Assembly (NCBI GenBank): GCA_016219875.1
Contig: JACRJZ010000120.1
Span: 1 to 50,460, forward strand
Direction: 5' to 3'
DNA from: Verrucomicrobiota bacterium
GTDB lineage: Bacteria > Verrucomicrobiota > Verrucomicrobiia > Limisphaerales > JACRJZ01
DNA: 50,460 nt
Position 1 is the first letter of the stretch, and the number at the start of each line of letters is the position of its first letter. Below the pieces are notes generated by a model, which saw only the letters and a list, made by a program, of their open reading frames with translations, was not told where the DNA came from and did no database searches. Below, piece after piece: positions 39,601 to 47,448 of the stretch. A program made the translations under genes and the position numbers.

Positions 39601-42600
39601 CTACTGGTCTGGATTCGCCAACGTGGAGCAGGACCCGGCGGGCAGCCAACGCTGGTTCCTCCATGATGACCAGTCGCGTCTGGTCGGCGTGCGCGATGCG
39701 CTGGGCCAGACCAACCGGATGGTCTATGACGGGCAAGACCACGTGGTGATGACGATCTCGCTGCTGGGGGAAACCAACCGCTTCGAGTACGACGGCCGGC
39801 ACAACTTGGTGCGGCACTTCGACGCGCTGGGGAAAGGCCGCACGAATTATTTCGACAGCCTCCATCGGCTGACCACCGCGGTCGATGCGCGGGGCCACTC
39901 CAGCCGCTTCGGCTACAATGCCAAGTTCCAAGTCACGGGGATCACCAATGGCGCAGGGGTCTGGACCACGTTCACGTATGATGCCACCACTGGTCTCCTG
40001 AGCACGCGAGCCGATGCCGCTGGCACGACCACTTTCGGCTACGACACCCAAGGCTACTTGAACGGCATCACGCACCCGAACGGCCTGGGCAGCGAAGGCT
40101 TCCTCAACAGCGCGCTCGGCGACATGCTCAGCCACACCAACGCGCGCGCGCAGGTGACGGGTTACCAATACAACGGACGGCGTGAACTGACTCACCTCAT
40201 CGCCCCGGGCAACGTAACCAACCGCGTCAGCTACGACGCGGCGGCCAACGTGCAAACGCGCACCGACGGCCGGGGCTTCAGCGTCTCGAACGCCTGGAGC
40301 GCGACCCGCAAGCTCCTGGCCACCACCTTGCCCACGACGCCCGCGGGCACACCGACTCTCGGCTATGCTTACGACAGCCGCGACTGGCTGCTGCGAGCGA
40401 CCAACGCCCTGGCCCGCGTGACGCAGTTCGGACAGAACCTCGCGGGCCGGCCCACGACCGTCATCGACCCGCTCCTGCGCACGAACCGCTTTGGCCACGA
40501 TGCTGATGGGAGAAAGATTGGTGCCACCAACGCTGCCGCCGAAGCCACCCGCTGGGCTTACAACGCGCGCGGCGAAACCGTCGCTCTGACCAACGCGCTC
40601 CACAAGGCGCTCCGCTACGATTACGACGCCAACGGGAACCTGCTCGTGATCACCAATCGGCGCGGCGGTGCGTGGCGTTTCGTCTATGACGCGGCCAACC
40701 GGCTCGTGACCAACAGCACGCCCACCAATCGCATCATTTGGCGCACCTACAACAGCCGCGGCCTGCTGGAAACGGTCCATGAGCCGAGCCAGGACACAGC
40801 CACGCTCTATTACGATGCACGCAACCGCCTGACGAACCGCGTCGATGGCGCGGGCAGCGCGCTCTACCGCTACGACCCCAACAACAACCTCCTGAGCGTA
40901 ACCGAGAACAGCCAGACGCTCTCTTGGGGCTACGACACGCGCGACCGGGTGAGCGCCTTCACCAACGCGGAGGGCTTCGTGCTCCAGTATGCTCACGACC
41001 AGAACGGCAACCTGACCAACTTGGTCTATCCCGGCAGCCGCGCCGTGCGCTACGCCTACGACAGCCACAACCGGCTGACCAACGTGGTGGACTGGGCCAA
41101 CCGCCAAACCTCCCTCGAATACGATCTGGCCGGGCAGTTGAAGAAGATCACCCGGCCCAACGGCACGGTGCGGGAAACCAGCTATGACGCCGGTGGCCAA
41201 GCGACGAACATCGTGGAGTACAAAGGCAACTCCATCATGGCGCTCTTCAAACTGCGGTGGGATGCCGCGGGCCGCATCACCAACGAGTTCACCGCGCCGT
41301 TGCCGCACGCCTGGACGCCGCCAACGCGCACGATGACCTTGGACGTGGACAATCGGATCGCCACGTTCGGCGGACAAACCGTCAGTCACGATGTGGACGG
41401 GAACATGACCAGTGGCCCAGGGACGAACGCCACCTTCCTGAGTTACGGCTATGACGCGCGCAACCGCCTGCGGAGCGTGGGCGGCTTGAGCTACGGCTAC
41501 GATCCGGGCGGCAACCGTACGAGCGTGACCAACGGCGGGACGGTCACGCGCTTCGTCGTCAATCCCAACGCCGCGCTCTCGCAAGTACTGCTGCGGATTC
41601 AGAACGGCGTGACCAACTACTACGTCTATGGAGCGGGCCTGCTTTACGAAGTGACGGAGACGGCCACCAGCACCAACACCCTGACCTACCACTTCGACTA
41701 CCGCGGCAGCACCGTGGCGCTCACGGATGCCGGCGGCAACGTGCGCGACCGGGTGGAGTACTCGCCCTACGGCTCGCTCACCTATCGCTGGGGCACCAAC
41801 GACACGCCCTTCCTCTTCAACGGCCGCTACGGCGTGCAGACGGACGCCAACGGCCTGCTCCACATGCGGGCGCGCTACTACAACCCGTACCTCTGCCGTT
41901 TTGTCAATTCCGATCCCGTGGGCTTTGCCGGCGGGATGAACCTCTACGCCTTCGCCGACGGCAACCCGGTCAACCTGCTCGACCCGTTTGGATTGGGGAC
42001 GGAAGACGCCGGCGGCGGCTCCTGGCTGGCGCAGATCGGGTTGACTACGTTCAACAACATGTTCCGGCAGACGACCCTCTTTGGCAGTGTCTTGTCGCAG
42101 GTGCAAGCCGCTTGGGGCCAGTACAACAAGTACGGGGCCAGCGGCTATGCGGCGCAGAACGGGGCCTGGAACGCCACCGTGATGCTGCTGGGCGAATATG
42201 CCGGCACGACGCCCTTTGCCGAAGGCTGGCACGGCACCGACATCGGATATGGAGTGGACTTGTCCACCCTGCAATCGGCGGAGCGCCTGGTAAGCGGAGG
42301 CGCTTCGATGCTGGGATGGGTGATGATGGGGGCCGGGTTGACCAGCGGCTCTGGCAGCGGACAGGGTGTGAATACCTGGTGGGTGGGGCAGGATGGGTAT
42401 GCAGCCGCGCAGGCGTCAGGTGGAACTACTTTAACAGTGTCTGGCGCTGGAACTTTTGCTGAACAATCAGCGGCAGCGGCCAGAGCGGCTACCGGTCCTC
42501 AAAACGCGTTTATCGGCACTGGCGCAGGCCAGACGTTTTGGAACGTAGAACTCCCGCAATTGCTACAGAACATGAACAATAATCGGGTACCCAACATAAC

Positions 42601-42613
42601 AGTCCATTTCTGA
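36614..42613 (+). CDS. RHS/YD-repeat secreted protein with degenerate transglutaminase-like N-terminus and toxin-like C-terminus
   Basis: 1999 aa with a signal peptide (MKTLRTILAVAGFCLCALSI). Residues ~85-220 resemble the transglutaminase core (RIYAYVRDHI...GNDFDQSALLVALLRAAG...RVWVKL...FLDPAFK), but aspartate stands where the catalytic cysteine is expected and arginine where the histidine is. A DUF6531-like entry segment (DPVNMADGAFRLETTDLAV, GLHFARHYSS) lies at ~705-755. Long YD repeats follow (YDARNRLTN, YDANGNL) to ~1690, then the RHS core (YRGSTVALTDAGGNV, RARYYNPYLCRFVNSDPVG, NLLDPFGLG to ~1795). The last ~204 residues diverge in character and end WNVELPQLLQNMNNNRVPN. The architecture matches polymorphic toxins that shield a C-terminal toxin inside a YD cage. 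The gene just downstream is a candidate immunity gene. Confidence 0.93.
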   Translation: MKTLRTILAVAGFCLCALSIHAQSEGEPGWNNLSLEQDPEARPGQGFGGGEGEWLGYPDGQTTNDVAATITEDIAALARGLGHDPQRIYAYVRDHIRHVFYFGSKKGAQLTLLERSGNDFDQSALLVALLRAAGHSASYRFGFMDVPYERADHWDFRHWVGLSITNDWLSARGLLRTLMPTRGYPMYYAELDPPNFVTLQRVWVKLSLGGTNYFLDPAFKISEPASGTNLIAAMGLNTNDLLAVVGGTATADYVTNLNESALRGKLRDYTTNLLAWLQSNAPNASVEQIVGGARIVPSVVQGLSLTNPFPVYTNEVPVENWTAIPTNLMSRLTVTLGDTNQQFLLPALRGQRLSLTFDGNGLARLWLEDSVVLEKSTSGSARTTNVTLAVNHPFGSWDKTNNVLMDTGGADESLTRGYQRTNAAYALLYAFESSEPRLRGRQERLDAYRQQGLDETSPAIQTETLNVMGLSWLVQSELAHSSIAFQKDVLSQFHHRLGRLGQEAGNGYYIDVYLQLSALVAAGGTNATFRRRSLDTFDLANDFSSALEHGIIEQFQDTNLVAASTIKLLQLANTNGQKIFLATNGNWTTGVNIRNQLTNYSTGDLTTLDGFIANNYTLLLPQNGLIRLADTNSWGGYGIIARRETATSWSAQMLISGGYQGGHVSDRNAKPKPSGVAGSGSAQPGYYDPQSPFTPSGMGGDPVNMADGAFRLETTDLAVGQAEPRGLHFARHYSSSRRQANPAGLAYGWTHNYDLRAAEVSAPLASLGATTPAQMAPMLVALRAAAELYSGPPTPKSALLAALLSKWGVDQLIKNAVSVTLGADTVQFIRQPDGQFTPPAGSTMTLATNSTGYALQERHGNIFQFNAARRLTNILDQYNQTLSVTHNASNWVDRVSDWKGRYLQFNYSGTPQRLTSVSDGTRTVAYGYSTDFSSRGDLVSVTDPEQKTRSYSYDTNHHVVLVRNALSQVVTTNLYDHLGRVTEQASEGDTNKLWRFYWSGFANVEQDPAGSQRWFLHDDQSRLVGVRDALGQTNRMVYDGQDHVVMTISLLGETNRFEYDGRHNLVRHFDALGKGRTNYFDSLHRLTTAVDARGHSSRFGYNAKFQVTGITNGAGVWTTFTYDATTGLLSTRADAAGTTTFGYDTQGYLNGITHPNGLGSEGFLNSALGDMLSHTNARAQVTGYQYNGRRELTHLIAPGNVTNRVSYDAAANVQTRTDGRGFSVSNAWSATRKLLATTLPTTPAGTPTLGYAYDSRDWLLRATNALARVTQFGQNLAGRPTTVIDPLLRTNRFGHDADGRKIGATNAAAEATRWAYNARGETVALTNALHKALRYDYDANGNLLVITNRRGGAWRFVYDAANRLVTNSTPTNRIIWRTYNSRGLLETVHEPSQDTATLYYDARNRLTNRVDGAGSALYRYDPNNNLLSVTENSQTLSWGYDTRDRVSAFTNAEGFVLQYAHDQNGNLTNLVYPGSRAVRYAYDSHNRLTNVVDWANRQTSLEYDLAGQLKKITRPNGTVRETSYDAGGQATNIVEYKGNSIMALFKLRWDAAGRITNEFTAPLPHAWTPPTRTMTLDVDNRIATFGGQTVSHDVDGNMTSGPGTNATFLSYGYDARNRLRSVGGLSYGYDPGGNRTSVTNGGTVTRFVVNPNAALSQVLLRIQNGVTNYYVYGAGLLYEVTETATSTNTLTYHFDYRGSTVALTDAGGNVRDRVEYSPYGSLTYRWGTNDTPFLFNGRYGVQTDANGLLHMRARYYNPYLCRFVNSDPVGFAGGMNLYAFADGNPVNLLDPFGLGTEDAGGGSWLAQIGLTTFNNMFRQTTLFGSVLSQVQAAWGQYNKYGASGYAAQNGAWNATVMLLGEYAGTTPFAEGWHGTDIGYGVDLSTLQSAERLVSGGASMLGWVMMGAGLTSGSGSGQGVNTWWVGQDGYAAAQASGGTTLTVSGAGTFAEQSAAAARAATGPQNAFIGTGAGQTFWNVELPQLLQNMNNNRVPNITVHF

Positions 42614-42615
42614 CA

Positions 42616-42918
42616 ATGAGCAACGTTCCACAATTCAAAGTTGGTTTCGGGCGCGAAGCCAGGACGGTTGTATATGAAGATGCACAGGGCAAGTACATCT
42701 TCACTTTCGACCTCGATGTTGAGGAGTTTAAGGCGAAGGGCACATCAAAAAAACTCTTCTTGGATCCTGGTCCCGGCTTGAAGGCCGGTTGCAGCTTGGA
42801 GGAGTATTACGCCGTGCTCGAATCCCAGACACAAAGAGATCGAGAACGCGTGGCTTTGATGAAGGAAAGGGTGAAACAGTATCTTATCTCGCTGGGCTAT
42901 GACGTGGAAGTCGTTTGA
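42616..42918 (+). CDS. Putative immunity protein for the RHS C-terminal domain
   Basis: 100 aa, starting two bases after the RHS stop. No signal peptide or membrane segment, so cytoplasmic. Sequence features: FKVGFGREARTVVYEDAQGK, YIFTFDLDVEEFKAKGTSKK, a short loop rich in P and G (LDPGPGLKAG), and a charged C-terminal helix (SQTQRDRERVALMKERVKQY). No family recognised. Base composition is lower in G+C than the RHS repeats: I count 26 of 60 G+C at 42661-42720. Position, size and composition fit an immunity gene travelling with the toxin tip. The role is inferred from context only. Confidence 0.8.
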   Translation: MSNVPQFKVGFGREARTVVYEDAQGKYIFTFDLDVEEFKAKGTSKKLFLDPGPGLKAGCSLEEYYAVLESQTQRDRERVALMKERVKQYLISLGYDVEVV

Positions 42919-42985
42919 CCTGCCGCGCAGCCCAGGACGATGCGGGAACTGAGTCGGCTAGGTGTGGGATAGTCTGATTTGAACA

Positions 42986-43006
42986 CCTCCGAACGTCGGC
43001 TGCTAC
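42986..43006. repeat. Half copy of palindromic element, family A
   Basis: CCTCCGAACGTCGGCTGCTA followed by CGG matches the right arm of family A; no left arm is present. It lies downstream of the putative immunity gene and ahead of the MetE-like gene, possibly a trace left by rearrangement at the edge of the RHS unit. Confidence 0.6.
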
Positions 43007-43177
43007 GGTTTGTGAAACCCGCAGAAGCTGCCACTTGTGGACAGAGGCCTACTGTGGCATGGGTTCAGGCATGATTCGGCAAAGGCTCTCTGGCGCATCC
43101 CCAGCAGCCGATGACGGCGGCAGATGGTTTCCTCCCGCCGCCGTCACTCCAACCTCACACGAGAAAGGACCCCACCC

Positions 43178-44428
43178 ATGGCCTTCACCGCCACCCAAGA
43201 CCTGATGCTCCCCGCCACCGTGACCGGCTCCTGGCCGCGTCCGCGCTGGTACAACGTGAACCTCTGGGGGCGCCCCCTCGACACGGCGATGATGGACCCG
43301 TGGTTCCGCGAACAGTTCTCCGACGCCCACGCCATCGTCGTCGCCGACCAGACCCGCGCCGGACTCGACATCCTCACGACCGGCGATTACCACCTCGACG
43401 AAGATGTGGCGGGCCGCTCCTGGCACCATTACCCGCTCCAGCGCTGGAAGGGACTCGAACACGAGGAACTCCAAACGGAGAAGACGCGCTCGCCTCTGCT
43501 CTCCTACCCGGTCGGGACCATGCTCGACTCGATCTACAAAACCTGGCGCTGGCCGCGCGTGGTGGGGAAAGTCGAGCACGATCCGAAAAACCCGCTCGAG
43601 TACGCCAAAATCTGGCGCATCACGCAGCAGGCCGCCGCTGCCTCGGGCAAACCGGTGAAGTTCGGTACTTGCTCCGCCCAAGTGCTGGCCTTCTTCCTCG
43701 ACAGTCACACGCCGGACTACAGCCTCGACGACAAGAAGCAACTCATCTGGGACATGGCTGAGGCCATGAACCGCGAGTTGCGCCAACTCGCCGCTTCCGG
43801 CTGCAAAGTCATCCAAGTCGAGGAACCGACGCTCCACTTCATGGCCCGCTACAGCCCGGAGAAAAAGGACCTGCTCGACTTCCTCGTCAATGCCTTCAAC
43901 CGCGAGGTCGAGGGCCTGGACGGAGTGGAAGTCTGGATTCACACCTGCTGGGGCAATCCGAACATGCAGAAAGTTTTCAGCGACGAGTCCTACGCCAACT
44001 CCATGGAGATTTACCTCGAACGGCTCAAGGGCGATGTCTGGACCATCGAAGCCACGGAAAACAACTTCAAGGAATTGCCGCTCTTCGACCGCTTCAAGAA
44101 CTCGCTCAAGAAGAAAGTCGCCGTCGGGGTCATCAGTCATCGCACGTTGCAGGCCGACTTTCCCGACGTGATCGCCGAGCGGATTCGCCGCTGCCTCCGG
44201 CACATTCCTGCCGACAAGCTGGTGCTCTCGACCGACTGCGGCTTCGGGCGGCAGGGTTTCAACCGCCATCTCGCGTTCTACAAGACGGTGGGCATTCCGA
44301 TGGCGCGAAACCTCATCTTGAAGGAACTCGGCCTGCCGGAGCGTTACGTCCCGGTGGCCGACGAGAAACTGGCGTGGGACCAACTCCCCGACTACGAGCC
44401 GCACACGCATTTCAAGCCGCTGCGATAG
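43178..44428 (+). CDS. Cobalamin-independent methionine synthase (MetE C-terminal)-like protein
   Basis: 416 aa from the ATG at 43178 (MAFTATQDLMLPATVTGSWP), with AAAGGA upstream. It matches the catalytic C-terminal half of MetE and its short relatives: a TIM barrel with zinc ligands recognisable in VEVWIHTCWGN (His-x-Cys), TIEATENNF and LVLSTDCGFGRQGFNRHL (Cys). GCKVIQVEEPTLHF is also typical. The N-terminal folate-binding half of full MetE is absent, so it is probably a core-MetE-type or vitamin-B12-methyl-using or other thiol methyltransferase. Because metH is also present, this is unlikely to be the only methionine synthase. A small ORF follows three bases later. Confidence 0.9.
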   Translation: MAFTATQDLMLPATVTGSWPRPRWYNVNLWGRPLDTAMMDPWFREQFSDAHAIVVADQTRAGLDILTTGDYHLDEDVAGRSWHHYPLQRWKGLEHEELQTEKTRSPLLSYPVGTMLDSIYKTWRWPRVVGKVEHDPKNPLEYAKIWRITQQAAAASGKPVKFGTCSAQVLAFFLDSHTPDYSLDDKKQLIWDMAEAMNRELRQLAASGCKVIQVEEPTLHFMARYSPEKKDLLDFLVNAFNREVEGLDGVEVWIHTCWGNPNMQKVFSDESYANSMEIYLERLKGDVWTIEATENNFKELPLFDRFKNSLKKKVAVGVISHRTLQADFPDVIAERIRRCLRHIPADKLVLSTDCGFGRQGFNRHLAFYKTVGIPMARNLILKELGLPERYVPVADEKLAWDQLPDYEPHTHFKPLR

Positions 44429-44431
44429 GCG

Positions 44432-44626
44432 ATGGACGGGGACTCGTTGAAACAAGAGGAAGAACGCAAGCGCGACGCCGCCTACGACCCGGTCCAGCGC
44501 TGGTTGCATCTCCAGCAGACGATCACTTGGGCCGAAGCCAACCTCCCGGAGCACCTTCGGCGGAATCGTCCTCGGACGCGGGGCGGTGATTCCCCGTCCG
44601 CTTCAAGCGGGAAGCCTACCGACTAA
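44432..44626 (+). CDS. Small unknown ORF behind the MetE-like gene
   Basis: 64 aa, starting three bases after the MetE-like stop. The central part, YDPVQRWLHLQQTITWAEAN followed by LPEHLRRNRPR, looks like a genuine amphipathic helical protein; the ends are low-complexity (GGDSPSASSGKPTD). No family recognised. If real it is translationally coupled to the MetE-like gene. Confidence 0.5.
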   Translation: MDGDSLKQEEERKRDAAYDPVQRWLHLQQTITWAEANLPEHLRRNRPRTRGGDSPSASSGKPTD

Positions 44627-44640
44627 GCCGCATCCATGCC

Positions 44641-44774
44641 GTAGGACAGGCGTCGCGCCTGTCTCTGACTTTATGGAGAAGAGGAGTCTCGACGGGAATC
44701 CCCCCCGGTCGGGGAAGTCACTCTTGGGTGAGCGAGAAGTGGGAAGATGGAGACAGGCGCGACGCCTGTCCTAC
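44641..44774. repeat. Palindromic repeat element, family D, perfect 25-bp inverted repeat
   Basis: Arms 44641-44665 and 44750-44774 are exact inverted copies over 25 bp; each arm begins GTAGGACAGGCGTCGCGCCT and is itself partly palindromic. It lies between the plus-strand small ORF and the minus-strand exonuclease gene, which converge, so it might end transcription from both sides. Confidence 0.9.
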
Positions 44775-44874
44775 GTGCCCGGCGGCGTTTCCGTGAAGAT
44801 TTTCGACGGCATCGTTACGGCAAAGCTCCTGGGGCGGGGCCGGGCCGCTTCAACGCTTCATCCCTTCCACCGCT

Positions 44875-45627
44875 TCACTCCAACTCGATCCCCACTGGGC
44901 AATGGTCCGAGCCGAGCACATCCGCACGGATGAAGGCGCGTTTGAGGCGCGGGCGCAACGCGGGCGAGAGGAGGAAGTAGTCAATGCGCCAGCCGACGTT
45001 CCGCTCCCGCACGCCGGGCATTTGACTCCACCAGGTGTAGTGCCCGCCGCCTTTCTCGAATTCACGGAACGTGTCGAGAAAGCCCGCGCGCACGAAGGCG
45101 CTGAAGCCGGTCCGCTCTTCGTGCGTGAAGCCGTGTTGGCCGACGTTGGCCTTGGGATTGGCGAGGTCGAATTCCGTGTGCGCCACGTTCAGGTCGCCGC
45201 AGAAGATCACTGGCTTGCGGCGTTGGAGCTTTTTGAGGTGGCGCAAGAAAGACCGGTCCCATCGCTGGCGGTAGGGCAGCCGGCGCAAGTCGCGCCGCGA
45301 GTTGGGCACATAGACGTTCACCAGAAAAAAGTCCGTGAATTCAGCGGTCAGGACGCGCCCTTCGCGGTCGTGCTCGGCTACGTCGAGGCCCGTGCTGATC
45401 TCCAGGGGGCGCGCCTTGGTGAAGATGGCGGTGCCGGCATAGCCCGCCTGCTCGGCCGTGTTCCAGTAGGTGGTGTAGGCGTCCGGCCAGAGTGGCTCGA
45501 CTTCGTCCGGCTGGCAGCGGGTTTCCTGGAGGCAGAGCACGTCGGGATCTTCCTGGGCGAGGTAGTCGAGGAAGTTCTTTCCCAGGATGGCGCGCAGTCC
45601 GTTGACGTTCCACGAGATCAATTTCAT
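44875..45627 (-). CDS. xth: Exodeoxyribonuclease III / AP endonuclease
   Basis: 250 aa from the ATG at 45627 (MKLISWNVNGLRAIL); a longer frame upstream overlaps the next gene and is not part of the family. DNA repair enzyme that cuts at abasic sites and removes 3' blocking groups. Motifs: LCLQETRCQ (metal-binding Glu35), VNVYVPNS, VIFCGDLNVAH, GGHYTWWSQ, VGWRIDYFLLS and the C-terminal GSDHCPVGIEL with the catalytic Asp-His. Length is normal. Gap to the upstream radical SAM gene is 38 bp, so the two may be co-transcribed. Confidence 0.95.
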   Translation of the reverse strand: MKLISWNVNGLRAILGKNFLDYLAQEDPDVLCLQETRCQPDEVEPLWPDAYTTYWNTAEQAGYAGTAIFTKARPLEISTGLDVAEHDREGRVLTAEFTDFFLVNVYVPNSRRDLRRLPYRQRWDRSFLRHLKKLQRRKPVIFCGDLNVAHTEFDLANPKANVGQHGFTHEERTGFSAFVRAGFLDTFREFEKGGGHYTWWSQMPGVRERNVGWRIDYFLLSPALRPRLKRAFIRADVLGSDHCPVGIELE

Positions 45628-45665
45628 GGGATGAAGTCGGGCCAGAGTGTCCGGCGGGGCGCCGT

Positions 45666-47138
45666 TTAGAGCGCCTTGGCCACGCGGCGGAAGTGGTAGC
45701 CCATGATGGCCAGTTCGATGGCCTGATGGAACTGGCGCGGCCGCCGCAGGAGCGTGCTCCAGAAGAGCCGCCAATACGCCACGCGCCCGCGGTCCCGCAC
45801 GCCCAGCACCCAGAAGGATTTCAGGAAGGCCGCGCCGTCCGCCCACGAAAAACGCAGGCGCGGGCCGGACGGGCGATGGCTCTTGAGGAAAGTGCGGATG
45901 CGCTGGTAGTAGTGGCGCGGCTCGTAAAGCTTCTTCATCAGGTCGCGATAGCCCGAGACCAGGAATTCCTTGCTGAGCTTGGGCTTGAAGTTCAGCGCAG
46001 CATCAGTGTTGTTGCCGGTGCTCGCGGTTTCGAGGCGGCCTTCGCGCTTGAGCCGCTGCCAGAGGCGCGTTTGCGGCAACGCGGTGAGCAGCCCGACCAT
46101 CGCCGTCGCCACGCCGGAGCGTTGGATGAACTCGAACTGCCGCTTGAAAATGTCGTGCTTATCGCTGTCGAAGCCGACGATGAAACCGCCCATGACCTCC
46201 AGACCGGCGCGCTGGAGCGTTTGCACGGCGCCCACGAGATCGCGGTTCCGGTTCTGGCGCTTGCGGCATTCTTCCAGCGCCTCGGCGGAGGGCGTTTCGA
46301 TGCCGACAAAGACTTTCTTGAACCCGGCCTGCACCATGAGCGCGCACAACTCCAGGTCGTCGGCCAGGTTCACGGACGCTTCCGTCAGGAAGCCGATCTC
46401 CGTCCCCGTCCGCTGCCGCCACTCGACCAGCGCGTGCAGCAACTCGCGCGTGCGGCGTTTGTCGCCGATGAAGTTGTCATCGACGATGAACACCGTGTCC
46501 TTCCAGCCGCGCTGGCGCAGCGCCTCCAACTCCGCGACCAGTTGCGCGGGCGTCTTGGTGCGTGGCACGCGGCCGTTCATCACGATGATGTCGCAGAACT
46601 CGCAGTCAAACGGGCACCCGCGCGAAAACTGCACGGCCATCGTCACGTAATGCCGCAGCTTGAGCAGGTCCCAGCGCGGCACAGGCGCCTGCGTCAAGTC
46701 CGGCCATCCGTCCGCGCGATAGACGCGCTGCAAGCGCCCGCTCCGCAGGTCCGCGACGAGTTGCGGCATGACTTCCTCCGCCTCGCCCAGGACAAAGTGC
46801 TGGATGTCCGGGAACGCCTCATGCCCCGTGGTGAAGAGCGGGCCGCCGGCGATGACGGGTTTGCCGAGCGCGGCGCAACGCGCCAGGATTTCGCGCACGG
46901 ACTCCTGATGCACGATCATCGCGCTGAGGAACACGTAGTCCGCTTGGCGCACCTCCTGGTCGCGCAGCCGCTCCACGTTCAGATCGACCAGCTTGAGTTG
47001 CCAGTCGCGCGGGAGCATCGCCGCGATGGTGACCAGCCCCAGCGGCGGGATGGAGGCCTTCTTGGAGACAAAGCGCAGCGCGTGCTTGAAACTCCAAAAT
47101 GTGTCGGGCGTCTTCGGACTGACCAAGAGAATGTTCAT
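45666..47138 (-). CDS. B12-binding domain radical SAM protein (DUF4070-type)
   Basis: 490 aa from the ATG at 47138 (MNILLVSPKTPDTFWSFKHA). An N-terminal cobalamin-binding-like domain (~1-145; PPLGLVTIAAMLP, VIAGGPLFTTG, HFVLGEAEEVMP) precedes a radical SAM domain with the cluster motif CPFDCEFC (Cys175, 179, 182), FIVDDNFIGDKRR, FVGIETPS and GGFIVGFDSD. The C-terminal ~150 residues look like DUF4070 (YRDLMKKLYEPRHYYQRI). Relatives include hopanoid-modifying enzymes such as HpnP and HpnJ and many unassigned methylases. Cytoplasmic [4Fe-4S] enzyme; the substrate is unknown here, and no hopanoid genes are in view. Confidence 0.92.
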   Translation of the reverse strand: MNILLVSPKTPDTFWSFKHALRFVSKKASIPPLGLVTIAAMLPRDWQLKLVDLNVERLRDQEVRQADYVFLSAMIVHQESVREILARCAALGKPVIAGGPLFTTGHEAFPDIQHFVLGEAEEVMPQLVADLRSGRLQRVYRADGWPDLTQAPVPRWDLLKLRHYVTMAVQFSRGCPFDCEFCDIIVMNGRVPRTKTPAQLVAELEALRQRGWKDTVFIVDDNFIGDKRRTRELLHALVEWRQRTGTEIGFLTEASVNLADDLELCALMVQAGFKKVFVGIETPSAEALEECRKRQNRNRDLVGAVQTLQRAGLEVMGGFIVGFDSDKHDIFKRQFEFIQRSGVATAMVGLLTALPQTRLWQRLKREGRLETASTGNNTDAALNFKPKLSKEFLVSGYRDLMKKLYEPRHYYQRIRTFLKSHRPSGPRLRFSWADGAAFLKSFWVLGVRDRGRVAYWRLFWSTLLRRPRQFHQAIELAIMGYHFRRVAKAL

Positions 47139-47286
47139 GATCGGATGCCGCCGTACCGGCGACAGCCTGAACGTAGGGCCTGGACCGAGATGCGGCGAGA
47201 CGAATTGTGAAGTTTTCCCGGTGGGCCAGAAACCCTTTGGCCAGGGCGCGCCCAACTCAGGAACTCTGAGGCGATTTCAAAACCCC

Positions 47287-47351
47287 GTAGCAGCCGACGT
47301 GAAGAGGCTCAAACTCCAATGGAAACAGAGCCTCCTCACGTCGGCTGCTAC
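47287..47351. repeat. Palindromic repeat element, family A, copy 4 (65 bp)
   Basis: Left arm 47287-47310, spacer AAACTCCAATGGAAACA, right arm 47328-47351. Flanks TTTCAAAACCCC and CGTTCTGAAAG extend the symmetry. Almost the same sequence as copy 1, 30 kb away. It lies in the 310-bp gap ahead of the radical SAM gene; I see no gene in that gap. Confidence 0.88.
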
Positions 47352-47448
47352 CGTTCTGAAAGAAGCTCCTCTGAGTCCGGGATCGCGCCGCCTTGTGTCC
47401 GTGGTCCGTGCTTCGTGCGCGGAGCAGCTTCGCGCTTCGATTGAACCG

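Noticed and set aside
38471..42274. 1267-aa minus-strand frame
   Set aside because: Antisense to the YD repeats of the RHS protein; no start context and no recognisable domain.
43049..44554. 501-aa minus-strand frame
   Set aside because: Opposite strand of the MetE-like gene, which has clear family motifs.
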